This document shows positions 8,239 to 16,401 of a stretch of DNA of 64,000 nucleotides, piece after piece (positions within the stretch are counted from its first letter, which is position 1; every line of letters begins with the position of its first letter). The DNA lies in contig NZ_AUII01000018.1 of the NCBI RefSeq assembly GCF_000423625.1, positions 32,298 to 96,297 on the forward strand, given 5' to 3'. The position numbers and the translations under genes are program-made. The notes beneath the pieces were generated by a model. That model was not told where the DNA came from and did not search any database. It saw only the letters and a program-made list of their open reading frames with translations. The DNA comes from Pseudonocardia asaccharolytica DSM 44247 = NBRC 16224. GTDB lineage: Bacteria > Actinomycetota > Actinomycetes > Mycobacteriales > Pseudonocardiaceae.

Positions 8239-9012
8239 ATGGGCGACTACGAGTACCTTCTGGTCAAGCACGACGCCGACACCGTGCGGATCACCATGAA
8301 TCGGCCCGAGCGGCGTAACGCGCTGTCCGGGGCGCATCTGCTCGAGTTGCTCGACGCGTTCGAGAAGGCGGGCCGCGGCGACGCGACCGGGATCGTGCTC
8401 GCCGCCGAGGGCAAGGCGTTCTCCTCGGGGCACGACTTCGCCGACGTCGCCGCCCGCGACCTCGCCGGCGTGCGCGACCTGCTCACCCTGTGCACCAAGG
8501 TGATGCGCACGATCGAGTCGGTGCCCCAGGTCGTCATCGCCCGGGTGCACGCGCTGGCCACCGCCGCGGGGTGCCAGCTCGTCGCCAGCTGCGACCTGGC
8601 CGTCGCGGCGGAGTCGGCCGCGTTCGCGCTTCCGGGCGGAAAGGGCGGCTGGTTCTGCCACACCCCCGCGGTCCCGGTGGCGCGCAACATCGGGCGCAAG
8701 CGGCTGATGGAGCTCGCGATGACCGGCGACCCCATCGATGCGCGCACCGCGGCCGAGTGGGGGTTGATCAACTACGCGGTCCCGGACGCGGAGCTCGACG
8801 CGCGCGTCGACGAGCTGCTCGCCAGGGCCACCCGGGGCAGCAGGTTCAGCAAGGGCGTGGGCAAGCAGACCCTCTACGCGCAGCTCGACCGGCCCGAGGC
8901 CGACGCCTACGACATCGCCGTGGAGGTCATGGCCTCGATGTCGCAGGCGGCGGGGGCCAAGGAGGGCATGGCGGCGTTCCTGGAGAAGCGCCGCGCCGTG
9001 TGGCCCGACTAG
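8239..9012 (+). CDS. crotonase-fold protein (ECHDC3-like), catalytic glutamates absent
   Basis: Enoyl-CoA hydratase/isomerase superfamily, about 257 residues. The CoA-binding and oxyanion-hole elements are present (NRPERRNALSG, AFSSGHDF, ATAAGCQLVASCD). At the two positions where hydratases carry catalytic Glu it has Gln (in AGCQLVA) and Gly (in ALPGGKGGWF), as in the mitochondrial ECHDC3 group. A classical hydratase reaction is therefore doubtful, and CoA-ester binding or another crotonase chemistry is more likely. ATG 8239 is used; a GTG nine bases earlier (8230) with AAGG upstream is an equal alternative. It stands alone between palindrome copy 3 and the convergent ABC operon. Confidence 0.85.
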   Translation: MGDYEYLLVKHDADTVRITMNRPERRNALSGAHLLELLDAFEKAGRGDATGIVLAAEGKAFSSGHDFADVAARDLAGVRDLLTLCTKVMRTIESVPQVVIARVHALATAAGCQLVASCDLAVAAESAAFALPGGKGGWFCHTPAVPVARNIGRKRLMELAMTGDPIDARTAAEWGLINYAVPDAELDARVDELLARATRGSRFSKGVGKQTLYAQLDRPEADAYDIAVEVMASMSQAAGAKEGMAAFLEKRRAVWPD

Positions 9013-9034
9013 ATCTCGACGAGGCCGGCTCCCG

Positions 9035-9847
9035 TCAGTGCCGCTCCAGCACCGCCCGCAGGAAGTCACGGGTGCGCTGCTGCCTCGGCTCGGTGAACAG
9101 CTCCTCGGGAGCCGCGTCCTCGATCACCCGGCCGCCGTCGAACATCATCACCCGGTGCGAGAAGTCCCGGGCGAACCCCATCTCGTGGGTCACGCACAGG
9201 ATGGTGATGTCGGTGGTCTCCCCGATGTCGTGCAGCAGCTTGAGCACGCCGGCGACGAGCTCGGGGTCCAGCGCCGAGGTCACCTCGTCGAGCAGCAGCA
9301 CGTCGGGCCGCATGGCCAGGGCGCGGGCGATCGCCACCCGCTGCTGCTGACCGCCGGACAGCTGGGTCGGGTGCGCGTCGATCTTCTCGCCGAGCCCGAC
9401 CATCTCCAGCAGCTCCTCGGCGCGGGCGTTGGCCTCGGCCTTGCTCAGCCCGAGCACCCGGGTGGGGGCCTCGATGAGGTTGCCCCGCACCGTCATGTTC
9501 GGGAACAGGTTGAACTGCTGGAACACCATCCCGATCTTCTTGCGCACCCGGCGGCAGTGCTTCTCGTCGGCCGGCACGAGCTGGTCGTTCCTACGCACGT
9601 GCGAAAGGCACTCGCCGCCCACATGGATCGTCCCGGCGTTCACCTTCTCCAGCGTCATGAGCAGCCGCAGGATCGTGGTCTTGCCCGAACCCGAGGGCCC
9701 GATCAGCGTCACGTGCTCGCCGGGCCGGACGGCGAAGTCCAGCTCGGAGAGCACGACGTGGTCGCCGAAGCGCTTCTCCACGCCCTCAAAGACGATCATC
9801 CAGTCGCGTGTCGCCTCCCCGGTGGGCTGCGACAGTTCAGAGGACAC
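9035..9847 (-). CDS. ehuA: amino-acid-type ABC transporter ATP-binding protein (EhuA-like)
   Basis: ATPase of a polar amino acid/ectoine importer. About 270 residues with Walker A GPSGSGKTT, Q-loop MVFQQFNLFPN, signature LSGGQQQRVAIARAL, Walker B VLLLDEVTSALD and H-switch CVTHEMGFARD. It closes a four-gene operon (binding protein, two permeases, ATPase). The start is uncertain: GTG codons at 9853 and 9847 overlap the end of the permease gene, and an ATG at 9799 would still keep the whole ATPase domain. Assignment to ectoine rests on the binding protein and permeases, since the ATPase alone does not show substrate. Confidence 0.85.
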   Translation of the reverse strand: MSSELSQPTGEATRDWMIVFEGVEKRFGDHVVLSELDFAVRPGEHVTLIGPSGSGKTTILRLLMTLEKVNAGTIHVGGECLSHVRRNDQLVPADEKHCRRVRKKIGMVFQQFNLFPNMTVRGNLIEAPTRVLGLSKAEANARAEELLEMVGLGEKIDAHPTQLSGGQQQRVAIARALAMRPDVLLLDEVTSALDPELVAGVLKLLHDIGETTDITILCVTHEMGFARDFSHRVMMFDGGRVIEDAAPEELFTEPRQQRTRDFLRAVLERH

Positions 9848-10493
9848 CGACACGACGCTCCAATCGTCGAAGCAGCAGTGCGGAGGGGTAACTGAGCAGC
9901 AGGAAGAACAGCCCGGCCAGGGTATAGGCCTCGACGTAGCGGAACTCGATTCCACCGACCTCCCGGGCCTGACCGACCAGGTCAAACACCCCGATGCCGA
10001 TCAGCAGCGGGGTCTCCTTGAACATCGAGATCACGTAGTTGCCGAGTGCGGGCAGCACCCGGGGGACGGCCTGCGGCAGCACCACCCCGGTCCACACCCG
10101 GTACCGGGGCAGGCTGAGCGCGGTGGCGGCCTCCCACTGCCCGCGGGGGACGGCGTCGATGCCGGCCCGATACACCTCGGCCGTGTAGGTCGCATAGTGC
10201 AGCCCCAGCCCGAGGACACCGACCGTGATCGCGTTGAGCACCACCCCGTAGTCGGGAAGCACATAGAACAGGAAGAAGATCTGCACCAGCAGCGGGGTAC
10301 TGCGAACGAATTCGACGAACCCGCGCACCAGCACCCGCACCGGGCCCAACGGCGCCCGCAGCAGGAGCGCGAACACCAGCCCGAGGGTGAACGCCAGCAG
10401 CGAGCCGAGCACCGTGGCCAGCAGCGTGATGAGCAGGCCGTCGAGCAGAGCCGGCAGGATACTCAGCGCGAAGTCCCAGTTCCAGACGTCCAT
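9837..10493 (-). CDS. ehuD: ABC transporter permease (EhuD-like)
   Basis: Integral membrane permease of the HisM/GlnP family, 218 residues, with about five hydrophobic segments and the cytoplasmic EAA loop EAATALSLPRYRVWTGVVLP that docks on the ATPase. The N-terminus MDVWNWDFALSILPALLDG resembles ectoine/hydroxyectoine EhuD proteins. Its ATG shares one base with the stop of the preceding permease (TGATG), which indicates translational coupling. It overlaps the possible starts of ehuA at the other end. Confidence 0.85.
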   Translation of the reverse strand: MDVWNWDFALSILPALLDGLLITLLATVLGSLLAFTLGLVFALLLRAPLGPVRVLVRGFVEFVRSTPLLVQIFFLFYVLPDYGVVLNAITVGVLGLGLHYATYTAEVYRAGIDAVPRGQWEAATALSLPRYRVWTGVVLPQAVPRVLPALGNYVISMFKETPLLIGIGVFDLVGQAREVGGIEFRYVEAYTLAGLFFLLLSYPSALLLRRLERRVGVL

Positions 10494-11203
10494 CACACCG
10501 CACCCGTCACGCGTTTCCGGCGGGCCTGCTCCGACGGCCGCCGACCCAGCCGGGTCGAGGCCATCCGTTCGAGCAGGCGCATCACGGCGGTGATGATCAG
10601 CGCCAGAACGAGATAGATCAGGAGGACCAGCAGCAGGATCGTGAACGACTGCGCGGTGAACAGCGGCACCAGTACGGCCTGGCCCTGGCGCGTGACCTCG
10701 TTGACGAACACGAACGACAGCAGCGAGCTGCTCTTGAGCAGCTGGATGAACAGGTTGTTGAACGGCGGGATCATCTCGACGATGGCCTGGGGCAGGATCA
10801 CCCGTCGCATCCGTGCCGCCGGTGACAGGCTCAGCGCGATCGCACCCTCGTACTGCGCCCGCGGCACCGACTGCACGGACCCGCGCACGATCTCCGCGCC
10901 GTATGCCCCGTGGTTGAGCCCGAGCACAATGATCCCGCCCCACAGCGGGACGATCTGGAAGCCGACCAGGATCGGCAACGCGAAGAACAGCCAGAACAGC
11001 TGCACCACTTCGGAGGTCCCGCGCAGGCCCTCGACGTAGATCCGGCTGATGACGCGCACTGTCCGGGACGGCGAGAGCAGCGCGAGGCCCGCGACGAAGG
11101 ACGCCACGATGGTCAGCGCGATCCCGCCGACGGTCGCGATGACGGTTTCGGGCACCCCTTCCCAGAGCACCGACAGGAAGGTCCCGAGGTTGTCCGGCAG
11201 CAT
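10493..11203 (-). CDS. ehuC: ABC transporter permease (EhuC-like)
   Basis: Second permease of the importer, 236 residues, His/Glu/Gln/Arg/opine family. Hydrophobic segments begin near residues 20, 60 and 85, with the EAA-type loop EGAIALSLSPAARMRRVILP at mid-length and a final helix before a basic tail. It lies 12 nt after the binding-protein gene and overlaps ehuD by one base. It pairs with EhuD to form the heterodimeric channel. Confidence 0.85.
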   Translation of the reverse strand: MLPDNLGTFLSVLWEGVPETVIATVGGIALTIVASFVAGLALLSPSRTVRVISRIYVEGLRGTSEVVQLFWLFFALPILVGFQIVPLWGGIIVLGLNHGAYGAEIVRGSVQSVPRAQYEGAIALSLSPAARMRRVILPQAIVEMIPPFNNLFIQLLKSSSLLSFVFVNEVTRQGQAVLVPLFTAQSFTILLLVLLIYLVLALIITAVMRLLERMASTRLGRRPSEQARRKRVTGAV

Positions 11204-11215
11204 CGGACTACCGAT

Positions 11216-12112
11216 TCAGGCGGCGCAGAGCTGCTCGGTGGTGAGCTCCGCCGCGGGCAGGTTCTGTTCCGAGAAGCCGAACGGCGAGGCGATCCGCACC
11301 CACTCCCCGTTGGTGTGCAGTGTGCGCAGAGCGCCGTTGAACGCCTCGCGCAGCTGGTTGTCGGCCTGCCGGAACACGAATCCGCCCGCGGACACGACCT
11401 CCTTGCCGTCGATCACCGGCGCGAAGCCGTCGGTCACCTCGACCGGCGCGTTCGGGTTCTGCTTGACCAGCCACTTGAGCGAGATGTCGGTCAGCGCCGC
11501 CGCGTAGACCCGGTTGTCCGTGACCGCCTGCAGCAGCGCGTTCTGGTCCGGGAACACCTGGATGCTCCCGGACGGGACACCGCTCTTCTCGGCGTAGCCC
11601 TGCTCGACCGCCGCACCGAGCACGGCGAGCTGGAGATTCTTCGCCGCGATGTCCTCGAACGTCTTGACGCCCTGCGGGTTGCCGGTGGGGACCAGGAACG
11701 CGGTGAGCGCGGAGTAGTCCGGTATCGAGAAGGCCGCCTGCTGGCACCGGGCCGGGGTGATGTTCATGCCCGCGCAGACCATGTCGTAGCGGTTGGCGTT
11801 GAGTGCCGGGATGAGCGAGCCGAACTCGACCTGCTCGGCGCCGACCTCGCCGATGCCGATCTGCTGCAGTGCCGCGCGGGCGACCTCCGGCGCCTCACCG
11901 GTGACCCTGCCGCTGGCGTCGGTGAACCCGTAGGGCGCCTCTCCGGCGATCCCGATCTTGATCGTCCCGGCGTTCCTCGCGTTCTCCAGCGCATTACCGC
12001 CGCCGCCCGTGCTGGTGCAGGCGGAGAGCAGCACCGGCCCGCCGAGAGCGACCGCCCCCGCCACAGCCGTGCGTCGGAAGAACTCCCGTCTGCTCCACAT
12101 CCGTTCGGTCAT
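11216..12112 (-). CDS. ehuB: ectoine/hydroxyectoine-type substrate-binding lipoprotein (EhuB-like)
   Basis: Extracellular solute-binding protein family 3, about 298 residues. The N-terminus carries a twin-arginine-like signal (SRREFFRR), a hydrophobic stretch and the lipobox LLSAC, so it is probably exported folded and lipid-anchored. The mature part shows GTIKIGIAGEAPYGF, ALNANRYDMVCAGM and a hinge region typical of polar amino acid binders; the overall pattern is the one annotated EhuB in actinobacteria. It heads the operon ehuB-C-D-A. Ectoine uptake is inferred from resemblance; another compatible solute or amino acid is possible. About 230 nt upstream, with no gene, would hold its promoter. 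Confidence 0.8.
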   Translation of the reverse strand: MTERMWSRREFFRRTAVAGAVALGGPVLLSACTSTGGGGNALENARNAGTIKIGIAGEAPYGFTDASGRVTGEAPEVARAALQQIGIGEVGAEQVEFGSLIPALNANRYDMVCAGMNITPARCQQAAFSIPDYSALTAFLVPTGNPQGVKTFEDIAAKNLQLAVLGAAVEQGYAEKSGVPSGSIQVFPDQNALLQAVTDNRVYAAALTDISLKWLVKQNPNAPVEVTDGFAPVIDGKEVVSAGGFVFRQADNQLREAFNGALRTLHTNGEWVRIASPFGFSEQNLPAAELTTEQLCAA

Positions 12113-12342
12113 GATCGTCCCCCAGACGTCGTGACTGTCCGCATCGCTGGCCGCCGGCGCGGCGACGTGGAGGCCACACCGACCGCCGGCGCCGTTGACC
12201 GAACGTATGTGATCAGCCCATCCCGGAGCCTGTCAGATCCGGGTCGTTATCAGAACGCAACAGCCGCACCCACCTCGTTCGATAGAGGCCGCCCGATCGG
12301 AGGTACGGAAGGGGTGGTCCGCACATTCCATCGGTCAGTGGC

Positions 12343-14337
12343 TCAGAGGAGGCCGTGGGCCACTCGCACCAGCGTGACGATCCGGTCCATCATCTCGGTG
12401 AGCTGGTAGTCCTTCGGCGTGAACACCGCGGCGACACCCCTGGTACCCAACGCCGCCGCGTCCTCCTGCGGGATGATCCCGCCGACGATCACCGGGACGT
12501 CGTCGGCGCCCGCGGCGCGCAGGCCCTCGACCACCGCGGGGACCACCTCGAGATGCGAACCCGAGAGCACCGACAACCCGACGACGTGCACGCCCTCCTG
12601 CACCGCGGCCGCCACGATCTGGGCGGGGGTCAACCGGATGCCCTGGTAGATGACCTCGAAGCCGACGTCGCGGGCGCGCACGGCGACCTGTTCGGCGCCG
12701 TTGGAATGCCCGTCGAGCCCGGGCTTGCCCACCAGCATCCGCAGCCGGGCGCCGATGTCGTCTCCGGTGGCGCGGACCCGCTCCCGCACGACGGCGATCT
12801 CGGTGGCGGCCTCGCCGGACGCGACGGCGGCCGAGACCCCCGTCGGCGCCCGGAACTCCCCGAACACCTCACGCATCGCCCCGGCCCACTCCCCCGTCGT
12901 CACGCCGGCCTTCGCGCACGCGATCGAGGCCGCCATGAGGTTCGCGTCGGTCTTGGCCGCGTTGCGCAGCTCGGCCAGCGTCGCCTCGACCGCGGCGTTG
13001 TCCCGCTCCGCCCGCCACCGCCGGACCGCCTCGATCGCGGCGGCCTCCACCGCCGCGTCGACGGTCTCGATCGCCTGCGTGCCCTCGGCCTGCAGCGGGC
13101 TGGTCTCGGTGGTCTCGAACCTGTTGACCCCGACGACGACGTCCTCGCCGGACTCGATCCGTCGCCGCCGCTCGGCCAGCGACGACACCAGCTCGCCCTT
13201 CATGTAGCCCGACTCGACGGCCCTGACCGCGCCGCCCATCTCCTGGACCCTGTCGATCTCGGCGCGGGCGGCGTCGACGAGCTCCGCCACCTTCGCCTCG
13301 ACGATGCGGGAGCCCTCGAAGAGGTCCTCGTACTCGAGCAGGTCGGTCTCGTAGGCCAGCACCTGTTGCATCCGCAGCGCCCACTGCTGGTCCCATGGCC
13401 GCGGCAGGCCCAGCGCCTCGTTCCAGGCCGGCAGCTGGATGGCGCGGGCGCGGGCGTCGCGGGACAGCGTCACCGCCAGCATCTCCAGCACGATCCGCTG
13501 GACGTTGTTCTCCGGCTGGGCCTCGGTGAGCCCCAGCGAATTGACCTGCACGCCGTAGCGCAGCCTGCGCTGCTTGGGGTCGGTCACGCCGTAGCGCTCC
13601 GCGGTGATCTCGTCCCAGAGCCTGCCGAGGGCGCGCATCTTGCACATCTCCTCGACGAAGCGCAGCCCGGCGTTGACGAAGAAGGAGATCCGGCCGACGA
13701 CGTCGCCGAACTTCTCCGCCGGGACCTGCCCCGAGTCGCGGACGGAGTCGAGCACCGCGATCGCGGTGGCCAGCGAGTAGGCCAGCTCCTGCGCGGGCGT
13801 GGCGCCGGCCTCCTGCAGGTGGTAGCTGCAGATGTTGATCGGGTTCCAGCGGGGCATGTTCGTCACCGACCACGCGATCATGTCGGTGATCAGCCGCATG
13901 CTCGGCGCGGGCGGGAAGACGTAGGTCCCGCGGGACAGGTACTCCTTGACGATGTCGTTCTGTGTGGTGCCGGCCAGCTTGGCGCGGTCGGCGCCGTGCT
14001 CGTCGGCGACGGCCACGTAGAGCGCGAGCAGCCACATCGCCGGCGCGTTGATCGTCATCGAGGTGTTCGCGTCGGCCATCGGGATGCCGTCGAACAGCGT
14101 GCGCATGTCGCCGAGATGCGAGACGGGGACGCCGACCTTGCCGACCTCGCCCTTCGCGAGCTCGTCGTCGGGGTCGTAGCCGGTCTGGGTGGGCAGGTCG
14201 AACGCAACCGACAGCCCGGTCTGGCCCTTGGCGAGGTTCCTGCGGTAGAGCGCGTTCGACCGCTCCGCCGAGGAGTGCCCGGCATAGGTCCGGATCACCC
14301 AGGGTCGGTCACGTTCACGGTCGGTCGGGTACGGCAC
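12343..14337 (-). CDS. ecm: ethylmalonyl-CoA mutase (MeaA family)
   Basis: Adenosylcobalamin-dependent isomerase converting (2R)-ethylmalonyl-CoA to methylsuccinyl-CoA. The 664-residue single chain has an N-terminal TIM barrel (YAGHSSAERSNALYR, FDLPTQTGYDPDDE, NTSMTINAPAMW) and a C-terminal B12-binding domain with GLDGHSNGAEQ (DxHxxG ligand loop), SVLSGSH and GGIIP. Methylmalonyl-CoA mutase chains differ in length and in the active-site segment, so Ecm/MeaA is the better call, and ccr nearby supports it. The GTG start has GGAGG 7 nt upstream. The ABC operon lies downstream on the same strand after a 230-nt gap. Confidence 0.93.
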   Translation of the reverse strand: MPYPTDRERDRPWVIRTYAGHSSAERSNALYRRNLAKGQTGLSVAFDLPTQTGYDPDDELAKGEVGKVGVPVSHLGDMRTLFDGIPMADANTSMTINAPAMWLLALYVAVADEHGADRAKLAGTTQNDIVKEYLSRGTYVFPPAPSMRLITDMIAWSVTNMPRWNPINICSYHLQEAGATPAQELAYSLATAIAVLDSVRDSGQVPAEKFGDVVGRISFFVNAGLRFVEEMCKMRALGRLWDEITAERYGVTDPKQRRLRYGVQVNSLGLTEAQPENNVQRIVLEMLAVTLSRDARARAIQLPAWNEALGLPRPWDQQWALRMQQVLAYETDLLEYEDLFEGSRIVEAKVAELVDAARAEIDRVQEMGGAVRAVESGYMKGELVSSLAERRRRIESGEDVVVGVNRFETTETSPLQAEGTQAIETVDAAVEAAAIEAVRRWRAERDNAAVEATLAELRNAAKTDANLMAASIACAKAGVTTGEWAGAMREVFGEFRAPTGVSAAVASGEAATEIAVVRERVRATGDDIGARLRMLVGKPGLDGHSNGAEQVAVRARDVGFEVIYQGIRLTPAQIVAAAVQEGVHVVGLSVLSGSHLEVVPAVVEGLRAAGADDVPVIVGGIIPQEDAAALGTRGVAAVFTPKDYQLTEMMDRIVTLVRVAHGLL

Positions 14338-14662
14338 CGGACACCTCCGCCATCAGGAAATCAACCGATCGTACTGGCTGGTAGCCGGGGCTGCCGGGAC
14401 GATCGAGCCCGTCGCACCCCTCTGGGTGAGAAAGTACGCACGCCACTCGGGAAACTATGCGACGGACCGATCCAGAAGGAAGGCCATGTTCGCACCGACT
14501 GGCTCACAGTTGCCCCTACCATCGGGTCGGGCGGCCCCGCAGGGACTTCCGAACCGCTTGGGGTTCAAGGGGTCGACGCCACGGTCGCGCTCGGCCGCGG
14601 CGCGCGGGAGTAGCCGGCGCCGAACATCGGGGACGCACCTGGGACAGCCCCCGGGCAATCCC
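14338..14662. other. intergenic stretch between murA and ecm, no supported gene
   Basis: About 325 nt. The right part is the 3' flank of murA and the left part should hold the ecm promoter. On the plus strand AAGGAAGG precedes an ATG at 14486, but the frame behind it runs on through the antisense of murA with no protein-like composition, so I do not call it. In mycobacteria the rRNA operon follows murA; no rRNA or tRNA is visible here. Confidence 0.6.
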
Positions 14663-15931
14663 CTACCGGTCCGGGTCGGCGCTCGCCCGTTCGATACCGG
14701 CGCCCAGGCCGCGCAGGTTCTCCACGAACCGCGGGTAGCCGCGGTCGATGTGCTCGATGTCCCAGATCTCGGTCTCGCCGTCCGCGCAGAGCCCGGCGAG
14801 GACCAGCCCGGCCCCGGCCCGGATATCGCTCGCCCATACCGGGGCGCTGGAGAGCCGCTCGACGCCGCGGACGACCGCGTGGTGCCCGTCGGTCCGGGCG
14901 TCCGCGCCGAGCCGCACCATCTCGTCGACGAACCGGAAGCGCGCCTCGAACACGTTCTCGGTGATCATCGACGTGCCGTCGGCGACCGCCGAGAGCGCGA
15001 TCGCCATCGGCTGCAGGTCGGTGGCGAATCCGGGATAGGGCAGGGTGACGAAGTCGACGGCCCGCGGCCTGCCGTCCATCGCCACGGTGAACCCGTCGGG
15101 CCGGATCTCGGTGTGCGCGCCGGCGCTGCGCAGCTTGTCCAGGACCAGGTCGAGGTGGTGCGGGTCGACACCGCGAACATCGACCTCGCCGCGGGTCATG
15201 GCCGCAGCGAACGCCCAGGTGGCACCCACGATGCGGTCGCCGATGACACGATGCTCGGTCGGCTGCAACCCCGAGACGCCGTACACGGTCAGCGTCGAGG
15301 AACCCGAGCCCTCGATCTTCGCGCCCATCCGCTGCAGCATCGTGCAGAGATCGACGATCTCGGGCTCCCGCGCCGCGTTGTCGATGACGGTCATGCCATC
15401 GGCGAGAACCGCGGCCATCAGGATGTTCTCGGTCGCCCCGACGCTGGGGAAGTCGAGCCAGATCTGCGCCCCGCGCAGGTGGTTGGCCTGCGCGACCACG
15501 CGGCCGTGCTCGATCTCGGTGGTCGCGCCGAGCTTGCGCAGCCCCGAGGCGTGCATATCCAGCGGGCGCGAGCCGATGGCGTCCCCGCCGGGGAGCGGCA
15601 CCACCGCCCGCCGGCAGCGGGCCACGAGCGGGCCGAGTACGCAGACCGAGGCCCGCAGCTTGGACACCGGGCGGTAGTCCGCCTGCGCGCTGAGCGTGGC
15701 AGGCACATCGATGGTGACGGTGCCGCCCTCGACGCTGACGCTGCAGCCGAGACTGCGCAACACGTCCGCCATCAGCGGAACGTCGAGAATCTCCGGGCAG
15801 TTGGTGATCGTCGTCGTGCCCTCGGCGAGCAGCGCGGCCGCCATCAGCTTCAGCACGCTGTTCTTCGCCCCGACGACGTCAACCGAACCCACCAGCCGTG
15901 CGCCACCGCGAACCGCGAAATGCTCCACCAC
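14663..15931 (-). CDS. murA: UDP-N-acetylglucosamine 1-carboxyvinyltransferase
   Basis: First committed step of peptidoglycan synthesis: transfers enolpyruvate from PEP to UDP-GlcNAc in the cytoplasm. The 422 residues form the inside-out alpha/beta barrel of EPSP-synthase-like enzymes, with [15 protein letters not shown] at the N-terminus, [15 protein letters not shown], and the mobile loop [16 protein letters not shown]. In that loop residue 117 is Asp, where fosfomycin-sensitive enzymes have Cys. The same substitution in mycobacterial MurA makes the enzyme insensitive to fosfomycin while leaving it active. Position next to pduO, DUF2550 and the ATP synthase matches mycobacterial gene order. 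Confidence 0.96.
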   Translation of the reverse strand: MVEHFAVRGGARLVGSVDVVGAKNSVLKLMAAALLAEGTTTITNCPEILDVPLMADVLRSLGCSVSVEGGTVTIDVPATLSAQADYRPVSKLRASVCVLGPLVARCRRAVVPLPGGDAIGSRPLDMHASGLRKLGATTEIEHGRVVAQANHLRGAQIWLDFPSVGATENILMAAVLADGMTVIDNAAREPEIVDLCTMLQRMGAKIEGSGSSTLTVYGVSGLQPTEHRVIGDRIVGATWAFAAAMTRGEVDVRGVDPHHLDLVLDKLRSAGAHTEIRPDGFTVAMDGRPRAVDFVTLPYPGFATDLQPMAIALSAVADGTSMITENVFEARFRFVDEMVRLGADARTDGHHAVVRGVERLSSAPVWASDIRAGAGLVLAGLCADGETEIWDIEHIDRGYPRFVENLRGLGAGIERASADPDR

Positions 15932-15962
15932 GGAAGCCGACGGTATCCGGTCCCACCCGCCG

Positions 15963-16139
15963 CTACGTGGGCGGCCGAACGAGCCGGTCCCATCCGGCCA
16001 TCACGCAGTCAACCACCGTGAACAGCTCCTCGCGGGTGGCCCCATCCCTGGCCTGCACGGACACGCCGTACCGCACCGAGCTGAGGTATGCGCTCAGCGT
16101 GTCGATATCGGCGCAGAGCGGCACATCACCCTCGGCGTG
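15963..16139 (-). pseudogene. C-terminal remnant of a TetR-family regulator
   Basis: The minus-strand frame ending at 15963 encodes GDVPLCADIDTLSAYL, then SVQARDGATREEL, a pattern typical of the last ~60 residues of a TetR-family ligand domain (SVQARDGA is very common there). Upstream of about 16139 the homology stops abruptly; there is no HTH domain and no start with a ribosome site. Read together with the plus-strand SDR remnant that begins a few bases later, it looks like one side of a deletion. Confidence 0.6.
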
Positions 16140-16144
16140 TCCGC

Positions 16145-16379
16145 GCGGGCCGACGCGCCGGGAGCCCAGGCCCAGCGCGTCCGCGCGGCACTCGGCCGGT
16201 CCCAGACCGCCGAGGACGTCGCCGCCACCGTCGCGCACCTGGCGGGCGACGGCGGGCGCGCCATCACCGGCACGGCGCTGCTGGTCGACGCCGGGCGAAC
16301 GCGTGACCGCGACCCTGCGCACGCTCACGATCGGGACGGCGTGCGCCGTGGGGTGGGCCGCCCGTCGTGGAGAGCCTGA
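16145..16379 (+). pseudogene. C-terminal remnant of a short-chain dehydrogenase (SDR)
   Basis: The plus-strand frame contains LGRSQTAEDVAATVAHLAG then GRAITGTALLVDAG (to about 16308), the C-terminal signature of SDR oxidoreductases (EDVA...ITG...VDGG). The NAD-binding and catalytic parts are missing, and no start codon with a ribosome site precedes it. The frame then runs on without homology to a stop at 16379. It lies back to back with the TetR remnant. Confidence 0.6.
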
Positions 16380-16401
16380 TCGATGCGCATACGCTGGGCC
16401 C

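Noticed and set aside
12355..14613. 752-residue plus-strand frame opposite ecm
   Set aside because: Shadow of the mutase gene; no homology pattern. Its 3' end runs into the murA-ecm gap but shows no protein-like sequence.
14486..14613. Possible small plus-strand gene with AAGGAAGG and ATG upstream of murA 3' end
   Set aside because: The frame has no stop before entering the murA antisense and lacks protein-like composition; an overlapping frame ends at 14613, but its start is unsupported.
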